DNA of 64,000 nt from Oscarella lobularis (taxonomy: Eukaryota > Porifera > Homoscleromorpha > Homosclerophorida > Oscarellidae), in assembly GCF_947507565.1 (NCBI RefSeq), contig NC_089187.1, positions 1,426,001 through 1,490,000 on the forward strand, given 5' to 3'. Each line of letters starts with the position of its first letter. Position 1 is the stretch's first letter. This document shows, piece after piece, positions 32,404 to 43,675 of the stretch. The notes below the pieces were generated by a model. It searched no databases. It had not been told where the DNA came from and saw only the letters and a program-made list of their open reading frames with translations. Position numbers and translations under genes: made by a program.

Positions 32404-32749
32404 AAAGAAATGCTATTTTCATGAGATATTTTAGGTAAAGATAATTGCAACCGTGATGAAAACCCACCTTGCTAGGCAAATTCCACTCAACCGTCTCTGA
32501 GGCCGCGACGTCAGCCAAAACCAACGGCTACGAGTGACTTTGACTATTTCTAGGTCGCTTTGTTTGAGCTATAGCTGCTTTGTACCGTTGTACAAGCGTA
32601 AACGTTGACAATAAGTCGGACTTACTAGTAAATAGCCACTTTTGGCGCGATTTATTATTAGTGTAAGCCATTCTGATGTTTGGAATTTTAGTAAATTAGT
32701 TTTAAGGCGCGTAAAAAACAATAAACTTCTTTTTGGAGATCCAACAAGG

Positions 32750-33172
32750 AGGCATTTACCATGTAGTGACTTTGAACAAAGTTTCAACAATAGGCAAAAG
32801 ACTGGCTTTTTTAAAAAATTCATAATTCTATGCCAATTGACTTTTTTGCAGAAACGTCACCACCACGTGAAAGAGCAGAGAAAGCGCTTTCGAACGGTAT
32901 ATAATAAGTGCTATAATAGTTCGAAGGAATTGCCGCTAGAAGGCCTGTCCGCTTTGCCTGATACTGTCCGACTACGTATGTCAGTGTCCGGGAATACAAA
33001 TTGACGTCTCCTGTAGCGTGCGCAAAACGAATTGCTCTGCGATTTTGTGTGGATGTTTCTATACACGCAAAGGTGCAATAACGGTAAAAGGAGTTGGAGT
33101 TCTGCACACCAAAAGCTCTGTACACTTGTCCGATATTCAGGCTGTCCGAAAACACCTGAATGACTCTATGCT
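32750..33172 (-). repeat. right inverted repeat of the pogo-like element
   Basis: Reverse-complement partner of 29785-30213. Outer end reads ...CCTGAATGACTCTATGC on the plus strand. Confidence 0.85.
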
Positions 33173-33319
33173 ACCAACTTCAAACACTGCCATGTCGCGG
33201 CTTCCTCTTCGTGCAAGTACGCTCTTGAAAAGGTGTAGGCTATGTCCATCGTCGTACCCTTCTAATAACGTATCTCCAGTTCGTAGTGTTGACGTCTCAG
33301 CAAAATGCGTTTAAGACGT

Positions 33320-33515
33320 TTTGGTGTTTGTTCTTTTCATGACGATCACACGCCTTCCGTAGATATACTGATCCAACCTTTCACAAGCGTAGACGATTGA
33401 AAACAGTTCCTTAGTCTTCGTCAGAGCTCTTGAAATGTAACACACTGGCTTTCCTTCCTGTAAGAGAGCTGCCCCTAGCCCACTTTGACTTGTATCACAC
33501 TGCAACGTGAGCGTC
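33320..33515 (-). pseudogene. Ty3/gypsy RNase H fragment
   Basis: The minus frame encodes LQCDTSQSGLGAALLQEGKP, then VCYISRALTKTK and SIVYACERLDQYIYGR. This is the start of the RNase H domain that follows the reverse transcriptase in Ty3/gypsy pol (catalytic D in CDTSQSGLG). About eight residues are missing between ALTKT and SIVYACERL. Nothing else of the element remains on either side. Confidence 0.8.
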
Positions 33516-33657
33516 TTGGACTAATAATACTCTAGTACAGGTGCACAACCATCTATTCGCCGTGATACTCACACGATCTTTAATAAAATTCCCAGATTAG
33601 GATTATTTATGACATAATTTATACCGTTCTAGTAGTTACGTCATTGGATTAGTGCAG

Positions 33658-35577
33658 GTACAAAGCGCGATAGTGTACGAGCGTGGCTTAGCAGTCTTCC
33701 GTTTATTAATAAACACACACGCGAAGTTTCCAACGCTCGCCAACGCATCAAAGTGTTCAGTGCAAAGTATCTAAAGCGAGGATGCTGAGCAAATCGCCCG
33801 TCTTTGTAGCGCATCAAATGCTTTAGATAATCTGCTAGAGTCACCGATCGAACTCGTGGACTCCTGAAGTCACCTGCTCCAGTTGGAAAAAGCGTTGGAA
33901 ATGCCTGCGTCCAGTAGCCTTCGGTGGTAAACTCACTTATAGGTGTACTACCACATGTAGGCCATTTCATGAAAGCTGAGCTTTCATCTACTGCTTCATT
34001 GTCAGACGGTGACGTTTTTTTCAGACGATTGTTTCTTAGCGCTATAGCAAGGTTTATCACCTATTTTGCCAATGACTTTGCGTATTTTCTCCGTTTCTGT
34101 CAGTCCCAATGACGTCGACGGCAAAACAGAGAGGGAAAATTCGATATTATCATCGTTTTCTTCACTCGTTTTGCACGCGTCCGCTTCAGGTGCATTGGCA
34201 ACGACCGGAGAAATGTCATTAACTACATCATCTATCCAATCGTCGTCAATTTCAATGGTTTGAAGTTCTTTAAGCTCTCCGTCTTCAGGAAGAGCATCTA
34301 GCGCTACCGAATCTATTTTAATGTTACTGTAGTACTTGTTGTTTCGCTTTAGAAACACAAGTGCTGCATAAACTTGATCTCGTCGAACGCGAAATTCCAT
34401 GACATTCCCGGAATTTCGCTTTCGACGTACAACTACTGTACCCAAGTTGCTCGCAGTTCGAGGTAGGTTGTTTACAACGGATTGCACGTCCTGTGGCAAA
34501 TTTAGAACGTTACCGCTGTAGCCTTCCCGAGGGCAACCTGAATACGTTCATCATAGGCGCTATTTGCGCTATGAGCATTTCCTCGACAGTAGATAAATCC
34601 CTAAGCAGCGGTGGAACGCTGCCAGGATTCATATTATTTTCTGAGGTAAGAAGGTCCGCTTGATCACTTCCGTGATCAATAGAGCACTGCCAGCATATCT
34701 TGGTGTTAGCCTTAATTCGCAATGTAGGCCAAGACTCATCGCAAGATGTGCATGTTTTAAATTCTAATTTTGATATTACCTTACGGAAAGAGTCGAGGCA
34801 TTTTTGTCCAAACTCTTCAAACTCAGACGGAGTTTTTTGCTTCCAAAAAGACACGTGATTTTCTGAGGATTCGTTTTCGCTCGCGAATTTGCGCTTTTTC
34901 GTCGCGTTCCCCTTTGCTTCAACTTCAGAGACGCGCTTCTTTTGTCGGAACTTTTTCATACGCTCTGCGCTTTCGTCAATACGACGCTGCTTTTCTTCTG
35001 CTGTCTCGTGTTGTCTCGCATCAGAATGACGCAAAGTGTCGGTAAGGAGACGATTCTGCTTTTCTTCTACGCTTTCAAATCGCCTAACTTTGGAGTGGCG
35101 CAACGCGTCATTATTCAGACGTTTCTGACGTTCATCAGCTGATTCATCTACTCTCGTGTTCGAATGACGAATGACGTTTTTCGCTAAGCGCTCCCAGCGC
35201 ACTTTTTCTCCTTCTGCCTCTCGACTAAAGGCCTTTTTGATTGCATCACTTCTGCGCCTCTTACTTTGCTCGAACGCACTTTCCATAGCTCTCTTTTCGT
35301 TATGCCACTGTCGATCATGCTTCTTGGCATTTTCGGCTTCCTTCTTAGAGCGCTTAGAACGATATCGACGTATTTTTTCACGATGGAGTCGTTTTCTTCT
35401 TGATGACGGCGACTCCACCACGGTAGGATCTATTTTACCTCTTAGGGGGCCCAGGTAACTATCTTTTACATCGCTGCTGCCTACATCTGAAGGCTTAGGT
35501 GCATCAACCGACTCCAAGTGAATCGAGCGCACCGGCGATGCTTCAACCGTTGTCCCGTCGCTGACAAACAAGCGCAT
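33658..35577 (-). pseudogene. Helitron RepHel N-terminal half, degraded
   Basis: Three minus-strand frames in order cover the N-terminal region of a Helitron protein. 35577-34510 is a Lys/Arg-rich coiled-coil repeat region (RHSxxRxxESxEEKQxR units) followed by a Cys4 zinc module (CTSCDESWP ... ICWQC) and NMNPGSVPPLL ... EEMLIAQIAPMM. 34499-34002 has LPQDVQSVVNNLP, EFRVRRDQVYAAL and LDALPEDGEL. 34060-33641 has WPTCGSTPISEFTTEGYW, FPTLFPTGAGDF and RFRYFALNTLMRWRAL, the start of the Rep region. Frameshifts near 34525 and 34050 join these frames. The HUH Tyr motif and helicase are absent; the protein stops at about 33645. No TC or CTRR terminus was found for this copy. Confidence 0.85.
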
Positions 35578-35740
35578 CAGCTCTTTTTCACTAAAAAAGA
35601 ACTTACTTGGGAATCGCTTGAGGAGAAGTCGCTCATTGTCTTCGCAATTGCAAATCCAAATGAACGAATGTTCGTCTTATTGTTACGTCATTCCTACATA
35701 TGTACCTCTTCCAAACGTCATTCATATTACGTCATTTATG

Positions 35741-35932
35741 TGTGATCGATCTCTTCGATCGATCGCTTCGATATCGATCTCCGATCGATCTCTTTGATCA
35801 ATCTCTTCGATCGATCGCTTCGATCGATCTCCGATCGATCTCTTTGATCGATCTCTTCGATCGATCTCCGACCGATCGATCGCTCCGATCGATCTCTTCG
35901 ATTGATCTGCGATCGATCGCTTCTCCACCTTC
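35741..35932. repeat. GATC/CGATCG-rich degenerate tandem repeat
   Basis: A tract of near-palindromic units of about 17-18 nt built on CGATCGATCTCTTTGATC and CGATCGCTT. It is self-complementary at many offsets. Both strands give artefactual Ser/Arg/Asp/Ile-rich open frames. Confidence 0.9.
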
Positions 35933-36059
35933 CAGGTCGATCTCTACCAAGCGCCCACTGTTTTACCATAGATACGATACTGGTTTTACTAAGTGCAGTC
36001 ATAGATTTTTTATCTACGGCGGCAGCAGATATATCTCTGGCGGCAGTGTCGATCCGGGG

Positions 36060-36235
36060 TTACTCTATACTGTGACGTCACTTTTTCGTGTAGAGTATGA
36101 CATCACAATGACTGTGATGTATGACATCACAATGACTGTGATGTCATAAAGGCACCTGTGCGTGTGATTGGCCTAAGTGCGATTGTGACGTCAGGGTATA
36201 CCGACAGACAGACAGACAGACAGACAAACACTTTG
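36060..36235. repeat. CRE-like palindromes and (GACA)n
   Basis: TGACGTCA-type motifs occur at 36073 and 36187. Two tandem 24-nt copies of TATGACATCACAATGACTGTG(ATG) at 36097-36144 are themselves imperfect palindromes. A (GACA)6 run covers 36202-36228. No gene is evident nearby. Confidence 0.7.
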
Positions 36236-36271
36236 AGATTTTGCCCGATCACGTTTGAGAGCCCCTCCCAC

Positions 36272-36307
36272 CAGGGCGCGCGCGGGCTTCGCTCGCGCTG
36301 CGCCCTG
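36272..36307. repeat. GC-rich hairpin
   Basis: CAGGGCGC and GCGCCCTG form the outer stem, with an alternating GCGCG/CGCGC inner arm. The remaining stretch from 36235 to 36490 shows nothing else. Confidence 0.5.
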
Positions 36308-36496
36308 CTGTTCGGGGAAAGAAAGGCACCCGGAGCCTCGCAGGAGCAACTCGCCAGTTGACGAAGATCGAAGAAATCGTCTTCAGCGATGCCAATCCAA
36401 GAACAAGGAATGCCAATGATAGAAGGAAGGAAGAAAACGCAGTTGACACTTTCTTGGTTTCACGACATTTCGGCACTCGGATAAACGCTAGATTGA

Positions 36497-37915
36497 GGAG
36501 TATTACTATGCTGACGAAGTTTCAGAACAAGTAGACTTATGGCTGAAGAAGCAGATGTATATGAGCCCATTATCCTCATCGCCTTATGAAGCAATGAGTT
36601 ACTCTCTTTGTGTCAACGGCTTCATTAAGACCGGCGAGAATTGATTTGTCGTTTCGCGAAGTATAATACTGGCGTGTGCGTAGGCAAATCATCTTTTCTT
36701 AATTGGGACGGTCGACTTTTTTTGGGACGGGAAGCGAAAATCCTCCTATGATCTGGAAAATTGACTTTTCAGAAATTGTCTCGCCCTCTTAATCAATGTG
36801 TCTCGAGAAACTGTTGAAGCCCTTGGTAATGTTTCCCGTAAAGCGGACGGTCTTGTTCAATGAGGCGAAGTCCTACATGGAGGATTTTTGGAAAAGTGAT
36901 CCCCTTTTACAGATCAAAGCAAGCCAACGCTTCAGTCATTGGCTGAAAGAGAAATTCATTGCTTTATTCTCATCGATAAAGTGCAGACGTTCTTTACGTA
37001 TCCTGAAGACGAAAAGAAGCTTCTCAGTAACACTGTTATGGAGGGTATCAGAAATGATTTCAAATCATTTATCTACCACAATCACACTCCATATCTCCGT
37101 TTTGCTTTTACCGGTTCCTGCCTCGCCGTCACGTGCATCAATTTGGCCAACTGTTAGGCTAATGGAGTGTTCCCTTTCACGCAAACAAATTACATCAGTT
37201 TGCCAGAGCGATTTCCGCAAGAAGCTATTGAGCGTGCCGTGAATCTTTCAAGCCTCAACTCAGGACACAAAGTGGTTTAAAGGAGATGTCGTTATTTGCC
37301 GAAGGAATGCGGTCATTTTTATTGTTCTGATGAACTCTCTTTCTTCGACTCCGACCGTAAAGCGCACGGCATCGTACGATTCTATCTTGAATTATTGCCG
37401 GAAACAAGTCGAAACGCAGTTGCAGCGTGAAATGTGGTCAGACATGAGATGCTATCTAGCTGATATGTCTTCGGAGCGGTTGCGCTCTCTTCGAAATCTC
37501 TTTCTTGAAAGCATTCGCAAAGATGATATGGAGAAATCGCTTTCTGATTGGGGCCGTCACCTAGATGCTTACCTTATCGAAGAAGAGGTTGACGAAGCAA
37601 CAGTTGTTTGCATCCAGTCACGAATCACTGCGGCTTTCTTGGTCAGTGTCATTCGCTCAACTGAAAATTCATTTGCCATACGAAAAACTTTTTACTGCCC
37701 TACTTCAATTTCCGATTAATTCCTTTCGGCGAACTGTAGAAGAAAGAGGTTTCTATTCCGAGAAGAGAGGAGCACCGCGAGATCGAGCACCACCGTGCAA
37801 AATGAATGTGGCGACAAATTTGTTCGACAAGTTCTTGAAGATTTGGACGGGCTAATTCCAGAGTCGGTCGTCTTGGAAGAGACTGAATTTTCAAATTGGT
37901 CAATGCTTCGCCAGT
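36497..37915 (+). pseudogene. degraded ATPase-like coding stretch
   Basis: Coding-like segments appear in shifting frames on the plus strand. They include a start region (YYYADEVSEQVDLWLKKQMY), IHCFILIDKVQTFF, RFAFTGSCLAVTCINLANC, LPERFPQEAIERAVNL and a long helical C-terminal frame (37330-37719). The order of a Walker-B-like acidic segment then FxxTGSxxA is reminiscent of AAA-type ATPases found in multicopy in sponges and cnidarians. No Walker A is seen. There are many stops and shifts. Assignment is weak. Confidence 0.3.
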
Positions 37916-38039
37916 GAGCGCGGAACTATCGGCCCCTGTAAAGCCAATATTAATGACAATATAAAATTCTACAATTAGGCCACGCGCAACAAACTAAAAA
38001 AATGTCAAATTTCTCGTCCCTGTGAGAATGCTGTTCGGT

Positions 38040-38632
38040 CATAGATGTAAGAGAGAAAAGATGCGCAATTCCCTGTCACGTGACCCTTGCAGCTGAAGCA
38101 AGGGTCGTTATGGGACCTCCACGTGAAGTCGTCCCTCTTGCATTCATGCGTGGCCGCGCAAAACGAAGCACAGTCATTCCGATACGTATATCAGGCGGCA
38201 ATAATTTGGCAGCGCCATCAAATTGTCCCGTATGGCCCCGTCACAAATAAAACGCGTCGATTTCATCGAAGCGGTTGTCGCTGTCAAATAATCGCCGCTT
38301 GATATACGTCTCGGAATGACCGTACTTCGTTTTGCGCGGCTATGCAACACAATAAGCGCACGCACAAATTCAAGAGAAAGACGACTTCGCGTAGGAGGGT
38401 ATTTGTGCGAATGCAATCGAATGCCCGAACCTAACGAAGTCGCGGCTGCTGAAAGTCGATACATAAGACCAAATGTATCCGCGGGTAGTAAAGAATCGAT
38501 AAAAGGACTTCAAAAGAGGCTCTTTTCGAATTTTTATACGGGAAAGCTTTATGGAATCCATAACGACCCTTGCTTCAGCTGCGAGTGTCACATGACAGGG
38601 AGTTGCGCATCCCTTCTCTCTTACGTCTATGG
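38040..38632. mobile_element. fold-back MITE
   Basis: The left arm (38040-38195) pairs with two right-arm blocks. One is inner (about 38290-38400, including CGTTTTGCGCGG against the left CCGCGCAAAACG). The other is outer (about 38555-38632, TTCAGCTG ... CTCTCTTACGTCTATG against CATAGATGTAAGAGAG). About 150 bp interrupt the right arm at 38400-38552. The arms are roughly 85-90% complementary. There is no coding capacity; the short frames are antisense artefacts of the arms. Confidence 0.75.
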
Positions 38633-38639
38633 TTCGGCC

Positions 38640-39325
38640 ACTGTGTCAAGGGTCTATTTGCCTTAACGCGCTTGATTGCAGGCAACATAATTCAATTTTT
38701 CCGAGTGATATGCTCATTCGGTGTGAGGTAGGTATTACGGACAGCCTAGTTTCTCGTATATTTCTCAAAATCGTATTTAGGTGTTTTAAATCGGTCGAAA
38801 GCGCTTTTAATTGTGAGTCTGCTGCAATAGCCTTTTTGATTTCGAGCTGTACCTACAGATATAAATTAAATTTTTAACAAATGTTTGTATGTGCAATTTT
38901 TCGGAATAAAAATGTCTCGGAAAGTGTTGCTTTAACAGCAAGCTCGATCTCTGAGCAGTTTGAACGTTTTTCTTTTAGAAGTTGGAAAACAACCAAACTG
39001 TAACGCGCGTTCCCTGGGAAACGCTATTCGAATCACTCAGCAGGACCTACTTTCACTGAGCATGCTCGCAGCGAGTGAAGTAATAATAGGCATTAGCGAA
39101 TGAGATTTCAAAGACGCTTTGTTCGAAATGCTTTTGCTCCGATGAGGTCTACAGTCCTTCGGCAGATGTAAATCCCACTCTATCTTGAGGGAAAAGGCAT
39201 AACATCTTATATGAGTCTGTGGCTATTTTGTTACATCGCAGATTAGCAGATATTGCGCCTAAAAGACAGACACCCGACTACTCTTCACATTCGCCTATGC
39301 GGAGCAGTTCGCGATCATCGACGTG
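38640..39325. other. no gene seen
   Basis: Moderately AT-rich DNA. No frame above about 80 codons has coding character. Confidence 0.4.
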
Positions 39326-39912
39326 AAGCTCATCATCGTCCATCATGACAGAGAAGTGCTCCTTCCTCTGTAACTTCTACGTACTCAAGATCGTCGTCTT
39401 CTTTGTCGCTATCGCCAAACTCGATCAGAAATTCATTGTAAGCCGTCCGACTTCCAGAACTTATTTTGTTCTTTGATTGCCTATTCGCAGCACTTTGCCC
39501 ATATGTCCAATGTCGCGGTATCGAATGCTTCAGGAACAATCTTTTGTAAGTTGGCTAATCTAAAACTTTTGTTATTCTTTTTCAGAAACCCTTTTATACT
39601 TTTGACCAAACAAGCTCAATGGGGTTGAGCTCACAGTTGCCTACAGGAGAGCGAAGAAAAATGCTATCATTTTCCCTAGCCATTCCGTCAGCAACGATTT
39701 TTTTCTGAGGGGCCTCCTTTCCTATCTTCTGAAATAATTCTCCTTTCAACTCACGCCTGTCCCGTCAATCTTATGTCTAGTTAGCCACTCCTGCATAAGG
39801 GCCTTTTTGACGACTTCGTTGGAACCTTTTCGGTCACGACGTTGTGGTCGGGTGCATTGTCTAGGACGATAACTGCATGTGGCGGCAGATTAGGTAAAGT
39901 TGGTTCTTGTAC

Positions 39913-40929
39913 TCAAAAGAGACTAAGAGTCCGAGCGCGCGCTAAGAATCGAAATTGAACACACCTTCTCGCCGATCTTTGTCCTCAATATTTGCCGCCG
40001 TTCCGCTTCCGATCGTCGCGCCGCTTTGCGAGCCTCTTCGCCGAACGTCCGACCATGTTGTAGACTGGTTCGCTTCTCCGAGGGGCCCGCGCGGGGTTCG
40101 CTCTGACGCGAAAGGGTTTGCTTCGCTGTCCCGTATGTTCTTTCTTACTCGCTATAGTGGTCTTCGCGCAAAGTACACATAAATATATAGTCAGTCAGTC
40201 GGATTATGTACCGGCCTTCACCCGGAGTACTCAATTAGGCGGGCGATGGACAGGGTCTACTATTTACGGCAACCGTGTATGAATCCTGTGTATGGACCCG
40301 GAGCTCCGGCAGCTCCGGCAGCGCCATCCACAGCTGCCGTAAATAGGACGGGTGCATTTTCTACCTCAGGTCAACAATTAGACCGAAACATTTTTGGACT
40401 GCCTCCGCCGTGGCGGTGCAAACTGGACCTCTTGGGTACGGGTACCCAGGCACACCAGCGGAGAGTTTCCCTCTGCCGCTGTTGTCCGGGATTGGGAATA
40501 TTACAAAACTCGCGCAGAACTTTAATTAGTATTTAAACACGTTTATATACCCGTCTAAGACGGGTACACGTATTCGACGATTACACGTATTCGACGGGTA
40601 CACGTATTCGACGGTATACGTGTTCGACGGGTACACGTATTCGACGGTACACGTATTCGACGGATATACATATTCGACGGGTAAACGTATTCGACGGGTA
40701 CACGTAGCGGTGCTATCTGGACACATCTCGTGTACGGGTACCCAGGCCACGCCAGCAAACAGGTACTCTCTGCTGGTGTGGTGTGGGAATATTAAAAAAC
40801 AATCGCAGAAATTCAATTAATATGTAAACACATTTATACGCCCGTCTTAGACGGCACATGCATATCACCCCAACTTATTTACAAATGATAGCACATTTAT
40901 ATACCCGTCGAAGACGGGTACACAGCTAG
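39913..40929 (+). mobile_element. non-autonomous Helitron (1,017 bp), TC...CTAG
   Basis: It starts TCAAAAGAGACTAAGAGTCC. It ends with an 8-bp perfect hairpin (TACCCGTC-GAA-GACGGGTA, 40902-40920), five bases, then CTAG (40926-40929). Removing it rejoins the host DDE_3 transposase codons exactly, with no target duplication. These are the Helitron hallmarks, although the target here is C/T rather than A/T. It carries no protein gene. Internally, extra copies of the terminal hairpin segment occur near 40549 and 40834, together with a tandem repeat. Confidence 0.85.
40545..40707 (+). repeat. 16-17-bp tandem repeat inside the Helitron
   Basis: About nine imperfect copies of ACACGTATTCGACGGGT. On each side lies one copy of a larger unit (GTACGGGTACCCAGGC ... 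GGGAATATTA ... ACACGTTTATA) at 40436-40545 and 40732-40835, so the array sits between duplicated subterminal segments. Confidence 0.85.
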
Positions 40930-41740
40930 TTCAACAAAATGAGCTCCGTTCATTTCGTGATGATAATCTTCTGACATTGGTTTAGAGCGAAATACGAATA
41001 CGAGGCTTGCTCCTGCGAATGACCCTTTGTTGTACCCTTATAATCAAGCGAGTTAGAATATGCATAATAAATTGGCATACATTTTCTAACTCACCTGCAT
41101 GCAAACTAATTAACCGCTGTCCTTTTCCGCTCGGCCTTTTCCATCCGCCTTTGCCAGAGTCATCAAACCAGAGTCATCGAACCACAATTGCTCTGGTGCG
41201 GCGTGAGCATTGATCCTCGTTTCGTCGAGGTAAATGATTGGTCGTCCTTGCCGCCGCACATGTCGGAGGTACTTGTGTCGACATTCAATTATGTCTCTTC
41301 TTTGATATAAAAATCTAATCGTTTCACTTAGCGTAACGAAATCCCATCGAGTTGCATGACGACTTTGAAAAGCGTAGTACGGCCTCTGCTAAAGACTCCT
41401 TTTTTCTTTATCTCCACCAAATGGGAGTCGATTGTTGGGTACTCCTTACGTTCGTACAGGTCGTGCAACGTTCGCCGAATACAAGCAGGATGAAAATCAT
41501 CAACATTTATCGCAATAGGAGAGGTGTACGATAGCGAGTTCGCTTTGCAGGAGAATCGTCAATTACGCCACTCGCGCTTTCAAATTCGTTGTGAACATTG
41601 CTAAGCGTTGAACGACTAAGGCCTGTAAGTGATCCCAAACACGCCACTTCGCGAATGAGTGCCGACTTCTACTTTCATCGACGAGAAAGGATCGAAATCG
41701 CTCTATTAACCGTTATATATTAGTTGTTGACGACACCGAC

Positions 41741-43675
41741 TTGGGGCGAACGGCCTACGCGGAACACGTGATTGACACACAAGGACACTTACCGATCTAT
41801 CAAAAAGCTCGTCGAGATCCATTTGCGCTGCGACCCGAGGTCACGAGATTGGTGAACGATGATTCGCCTGGGAGTCGTTCGCCGATCAATCAGTCCTTGG
41901 TCCAGCCCAATCGTACTTGTGCGGAAACCAAACGGAACGTACCGATTCTGCGTAGATTATCGGAAATTAAACGCCATAACGCGGCGCGATGTCTATCCAC
42001 TACCGGTCATCCGAGAGATGCTCGACAAGCTGCACGGCAAACGGGTGTACACACATCTCGACGCAGCGAGCGGTTATTGGCAAGTGCCCCTTGCAAAGAA
42101 GTCCCAAGAGAAAGCAGCTTTCAGCACACATGACGGATTATTCGAGTTTACCGTCATGCCCTTCTGGCTCTGTAATGCGCCGGCAACGTTCCAGCGACTG
42201 ATGCAGACGGTGTTGGCAGGACTCGAGGAATTTTGCCACAGTTTATATCGATGATATTCTTATATTCTCCGAGGGAGTCGCCGAAAATCTGCTACACCTC
42301 GAACAAGTGTTCACCCGACGGCAGAAAGCCAACCTAAAGCTGAAACCAGAAAAATGCTCTTTTGGATGCGCTCAAACGGTGTACCTGGGTCACGTGATAG
42401 GAGGACAGGGAATCAGTCTGGATCCGAAAAAACAGCTGCCGTTGAGGCATTCCCAGAGCCAAAGGACCTAAAAGAACTGCGGTCATACCTGGGCCTGGCA
42501 TCGTATTACCGAATGTTCGTCGAAGGGTTCGCTCGTATCGCGGCACCTCTTCGAGCCTTGTTGAAAAAGGATACGCCGTTCGAAAGGAACGCAGATTGCA
42601 GGGCAGCATTTGAAGAGCTGAAGCGCCGGTTGACGTCGGCGCCTGTCCTCGTGTATCCGGATTTTGAGCGTCCGTTTCTCGTCGCGACCGACGCCAGTGG
42701 AAATTGACTGGGAGCCGTACTGGAGCAGCGACAGGACGACAAAACGATTCATCCAATCGCGTACGCGAGCCGAGGACTGACGCCCAGCGAAACGAGATAT
42801 GGCATATCTGAGCTGGAAGCCCTTGCCGCCGTGTGGGCGCTGCGGAAGTTTCGAGTGTACCTATTGGGACACGAGACCATTCTGTACACTGATCATGCGG
42901 CGCTGACCTCACTTATGAATCTGAAAAACCCGTCGGGGAAATTAGCCCGCTGGGGTATGGCGGTGCAGGAGATATCACCGGAAATCCGGTATCGCCCCGG
43001 AAGAGTCAACGAAAACGCGGATGCCTTGTTGCGTGCGCCGGTGCCATCGGACGAGAAAAGTTCGGCAGGCGACGAGGTGGAGGCACTGATAGCCGAACCT
43101 GTGTTGAGCGTCTGTAAAGTTCCGGCTATAGGGCCCGGCGAGAAAGAAAACGTCGACGAAATCCGTGAAATGCATCCAGACCTGGGAAGGGAACAGAACA
43201 ACGATCCGGTGCTTCGAGAAATCATCGAGTTCGAGAGTAGCGGAAAGCTACCAGAAAATGAATCAAGGGCGCGCTACCTGGCCCTAAGTAAAGGGCGGTT
43301 TACGCTGATCGATGGGGTTTTGTGCCACGTCGATCCGCGAGCACCACGCAGGCTGCAGGTCGTCGTGCCGGCAAAGTTGCGCTCGACGCTCCTGGAGGAA
43401 ATTCACAGCGGCCGCCTGTCAGGGCACTTTTCGGAGAAAGCCGTTCTTGGAATCCTGAGCCGTCGGTACTGGTGGGGCGGAATGCGCAAAGACGTCCTCC
43501 AGTTTTGAGGAGCCTGTCTGCCTTGTCTGGCAAGGGACGGGGCAGGACGCCGATGCAAGCCGGAGCTGATGCCGATACCAGTCGGTGGGCCGTTTGAGCG
43601 CGTGGGAGTCGACGTCCTAAAAATGCCAAAAACGGAGAGAGGCAATGATCGAATCGTCGTATTTGTCGATTACCG
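41741..43675 (+). pseudogene. Ty3/gypsy pol fragment (RT-RNase H-integrase N-terminus), broken
   Basis: Segments appear in the order of Ty3/gypsy pol. The RT start is GHLPIYQKARRDPFAL, then SPWSSPIVLVRKPNGTYRFC, VDYRKLNAITRRDVYPLP, the THLDAASGYWQ palm motif and the YIDDILIF active site (about 42245-42270). Then come LGHVIGGQGISLDP and SYLGLASYYRMF, RNase H (LVATDASGN ... LEALAAVWALRKF ... DHAAL), a linker, and the integrase H2C2 zinc region (HSGRLSGHFSEKAVLGILSRRYWW). It ends abruptly at about 43675 after the first residues of the integrase core (VGVDVLKMPKT). Frameshifts near 41860, 42230 and 42450 and TGA stops at 42705 and about 43507 inactivate it. Gag, protease, most of the integrase and both LTRs are absent. 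Confidence 0.9.

Larger units (their letters stand above)
29785..33172 (+). mobile_element. pogo-like DNA transposon with about 430-bp inverted repeats
   Basis: 29785-30213 and 32750-33172 are inverted copies starting GCATAGAGTCATTCAGG at each end. Near-identity covers about 390 bp and weaker similarity covers a further 50. They flank a pogo/Tigger-type transposase gene. The ends contain TCGGAC...CGGAC repeats like those of pogo element ends. A TA lies within the first five bases at each end, so the exact terminus and target duplication remain unclear. Each repeat contains the same inward-facing open frame of about 110 codons. Confidence 0.7.
39333..41740 (-). pseudogene. Tc1-like DDE_3 transposase pseudogene split by a Helitron
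   Basis: The N-terminal and central part lies at about 41740-40930 on the minus strand. HTH-end/linker features are HLVEIKKKGVFSRGRTTL and IIECRHKYLRHVRRQGRP. The first catalytic Asp is in IIYLDETRINAHA, followed by a WFDDSG segment. The frame reaches HHEMNGAHFVE at 40930 and continues on the other side of the Helitron at 39912 with VQEPTLPNLPPHAV, VLDNAPDHN (second Asp) and NCELNPIELVWSKV (third acidic residue), then LKKNN. Rejoining 40930 to 39912 restores the codons. Other frameshifts and stops remain, for example in the LTRHK region and after WSKV. It belongs to the IS630-Tc1-like group common in insects, cnidarians and sponges. Confidence 0.75.

Noticed and set aside
35700-36149. Long open frames on both strands through the GATC repeat (Ser/Arg/Asp/Ile-rich)
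   Set aside because: They are translation artefacts of a self-complementary tandem repeat; composition is periodic and mirrored on the two strands.
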